Below, piece after piece: positions 63,822 to 64,000 of a stretch of DNA of 64,000 nucleotides. The notes under the pieces are model-generated. The model searched no databases, was not told the origin of the DNA, and was given only the letters and a program-made list of their open reading frames with translations. The DNA lies in the NCBI RefSeq assembly GCF_900323885.1, contig NZ_OOHJ01000018.1, positions 2,653,001-2,717,000 on the forward strand. Direction: 5' to 3'. The position numbers and the translations under genes were made by a program. Position 1 is the stretch's first letter. Each line of letters starts with the position of its first letter. The stretch is from [Actinomadura] parvosata subsp. kistnae. GTDB lineage: Bacteria; Actinomycetota; Actinomycetes; Streptosporangiales; Streptosporangiaceae.

Positions 63822-64000
63822 TTACTCGTCCGCGACCTGAATGATCGTCCTGCCGTGCGTACGGTGGCGGCGGGCGAAGGCGGCGGCCGTTTCGGAAAGC
63901 GGTCTCACGGCGCCGACGATGGGCTTGAGCCGGCCGTCCCGGACGCGTTGGGCGAGGTCGGAGAGCCGTGCCCGGTCGGGTTCGACGACGAAGAAGACGG
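63822..64000 (-). CDS. NADP-dependent oxidoreductase (quinone reductase type), 3' end only
   Basis: The last 59 codons of a gene that starts beyond the window, ending at TAA 63824-63822. 'FVVEPDRARLSDLAQRVRDG', then 'IVGAVRPLSETAAAF' and 'HGRTIIQV' are the C-terminus of zinc-binding-type alcohol dehydrogenase/quinone oxidoreductases, where this part closes the catalytic domain. The nucleotide-binding part is outside. Confidence 0.75.
   Translation of the reverse strand, partial: VFFVVEPDRARLSDLAQRVRDGRLKPIVGAVRPLSETAAAFARRHRTHGRTIIQVADE

Overview
The window is high-GC DNA from an actinomycete. Streptosporangiaceae (Nonomuraea-like) is my best guess from gene style; the sequence does not prove it. 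Two clues suggest the replication-origin side of the chromosome. There is a DLW-39 gene close to a tRNA-Ala(TGC), which in many actinobacteria sits downstream of gyrA. There are also two near-perfect parS sites (10246-10259, 16122-16135) and a pair of perfect DnaA boxes (5154-5182). No dnaA, dnaN or gyr gene is in the window.

Layout. Bases 1-21107 are ordinary chromosome: the end of a SARP/AfsR-type regulator, an MMPL transporter, a methyltransferase, a secreted protein, a GbsR/MarR regulator with a palindromic operator, a PaiB-like/MocR divergent pair, a PCuAC copper chaperone plus DyP peroxidase operon, two MFS transporters, a USP, a MocR/AhpD-like divergent pair, a CsoR-type copper operon (copZ, His-rich exported protein, copA), DLW-39 and a HAD hydrolase. 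Bases 21108-21180 are tRNA-Ala.

From the tRNA to about 58.1 kb lies a tandem array of integrative elements. Its 44-bp attachment core is the 3' part of the tRNA. The core recurs at 41660, 54032 and, partly decayed, at 55874. Element 1 (21183-41703) is an AICE of the pSAM2 type: int, xis, HUH Rep, DUF2637, FtsK-like Tra, SCO3933-like and GntR genes. It carries an XRE-DUF5919/Nudix/HD/double-GntR module interrupted by an IS982 element, a low-GC four-gene island (N6-MTase, dual-ATPase histidine-kinase-like protein, receiver protein, ComEC-like MBL protein) and an orphan DndB-like DGQHR gene. Element 2 (41704-54075) is a second, different AICE: int, xis, Rep, FtsK, Pra-like and GntR-UTRA genes, with a DUF4041/T5orf172 protein, an XRE-TPR protein, CutA and a SUKH protein as cargo. 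Elements III (54076-55917) and IV (55918 to about 58140) are remnants. III is an internally deleted relative of element 2. IV holds a likely toxin-antitoxin-chaperone (TAC) operon with a SecB-like protein.

Elements 1 and 2 have different arm-site repeats beside both att ends: GTACAGC pairs at 13-bp period for element 1, GTGCCATT pairs at 11-bp period for element 2. The element-2 type also marks the right ends of III and IV, so the repeats track element ancestry. In both AICEs the xis stop and the int start overlap as TGATG; in element 1 the int frame then breaks by a 1-base frameshift.

Bases 58.2-64.0 kb return to chromosome: a small membrane protein, an EF-hand protein, a membrane protein, a secreted protein, an AraC regulator diverging from an SDR, and the end of an oxidoreductase gene.

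The strongest candidates for undescribed biology are the 33.6-38.95 kb island and the 56.3-57.8 kb TAC-like operon. Both functions are inferred from domain make-up and context only.
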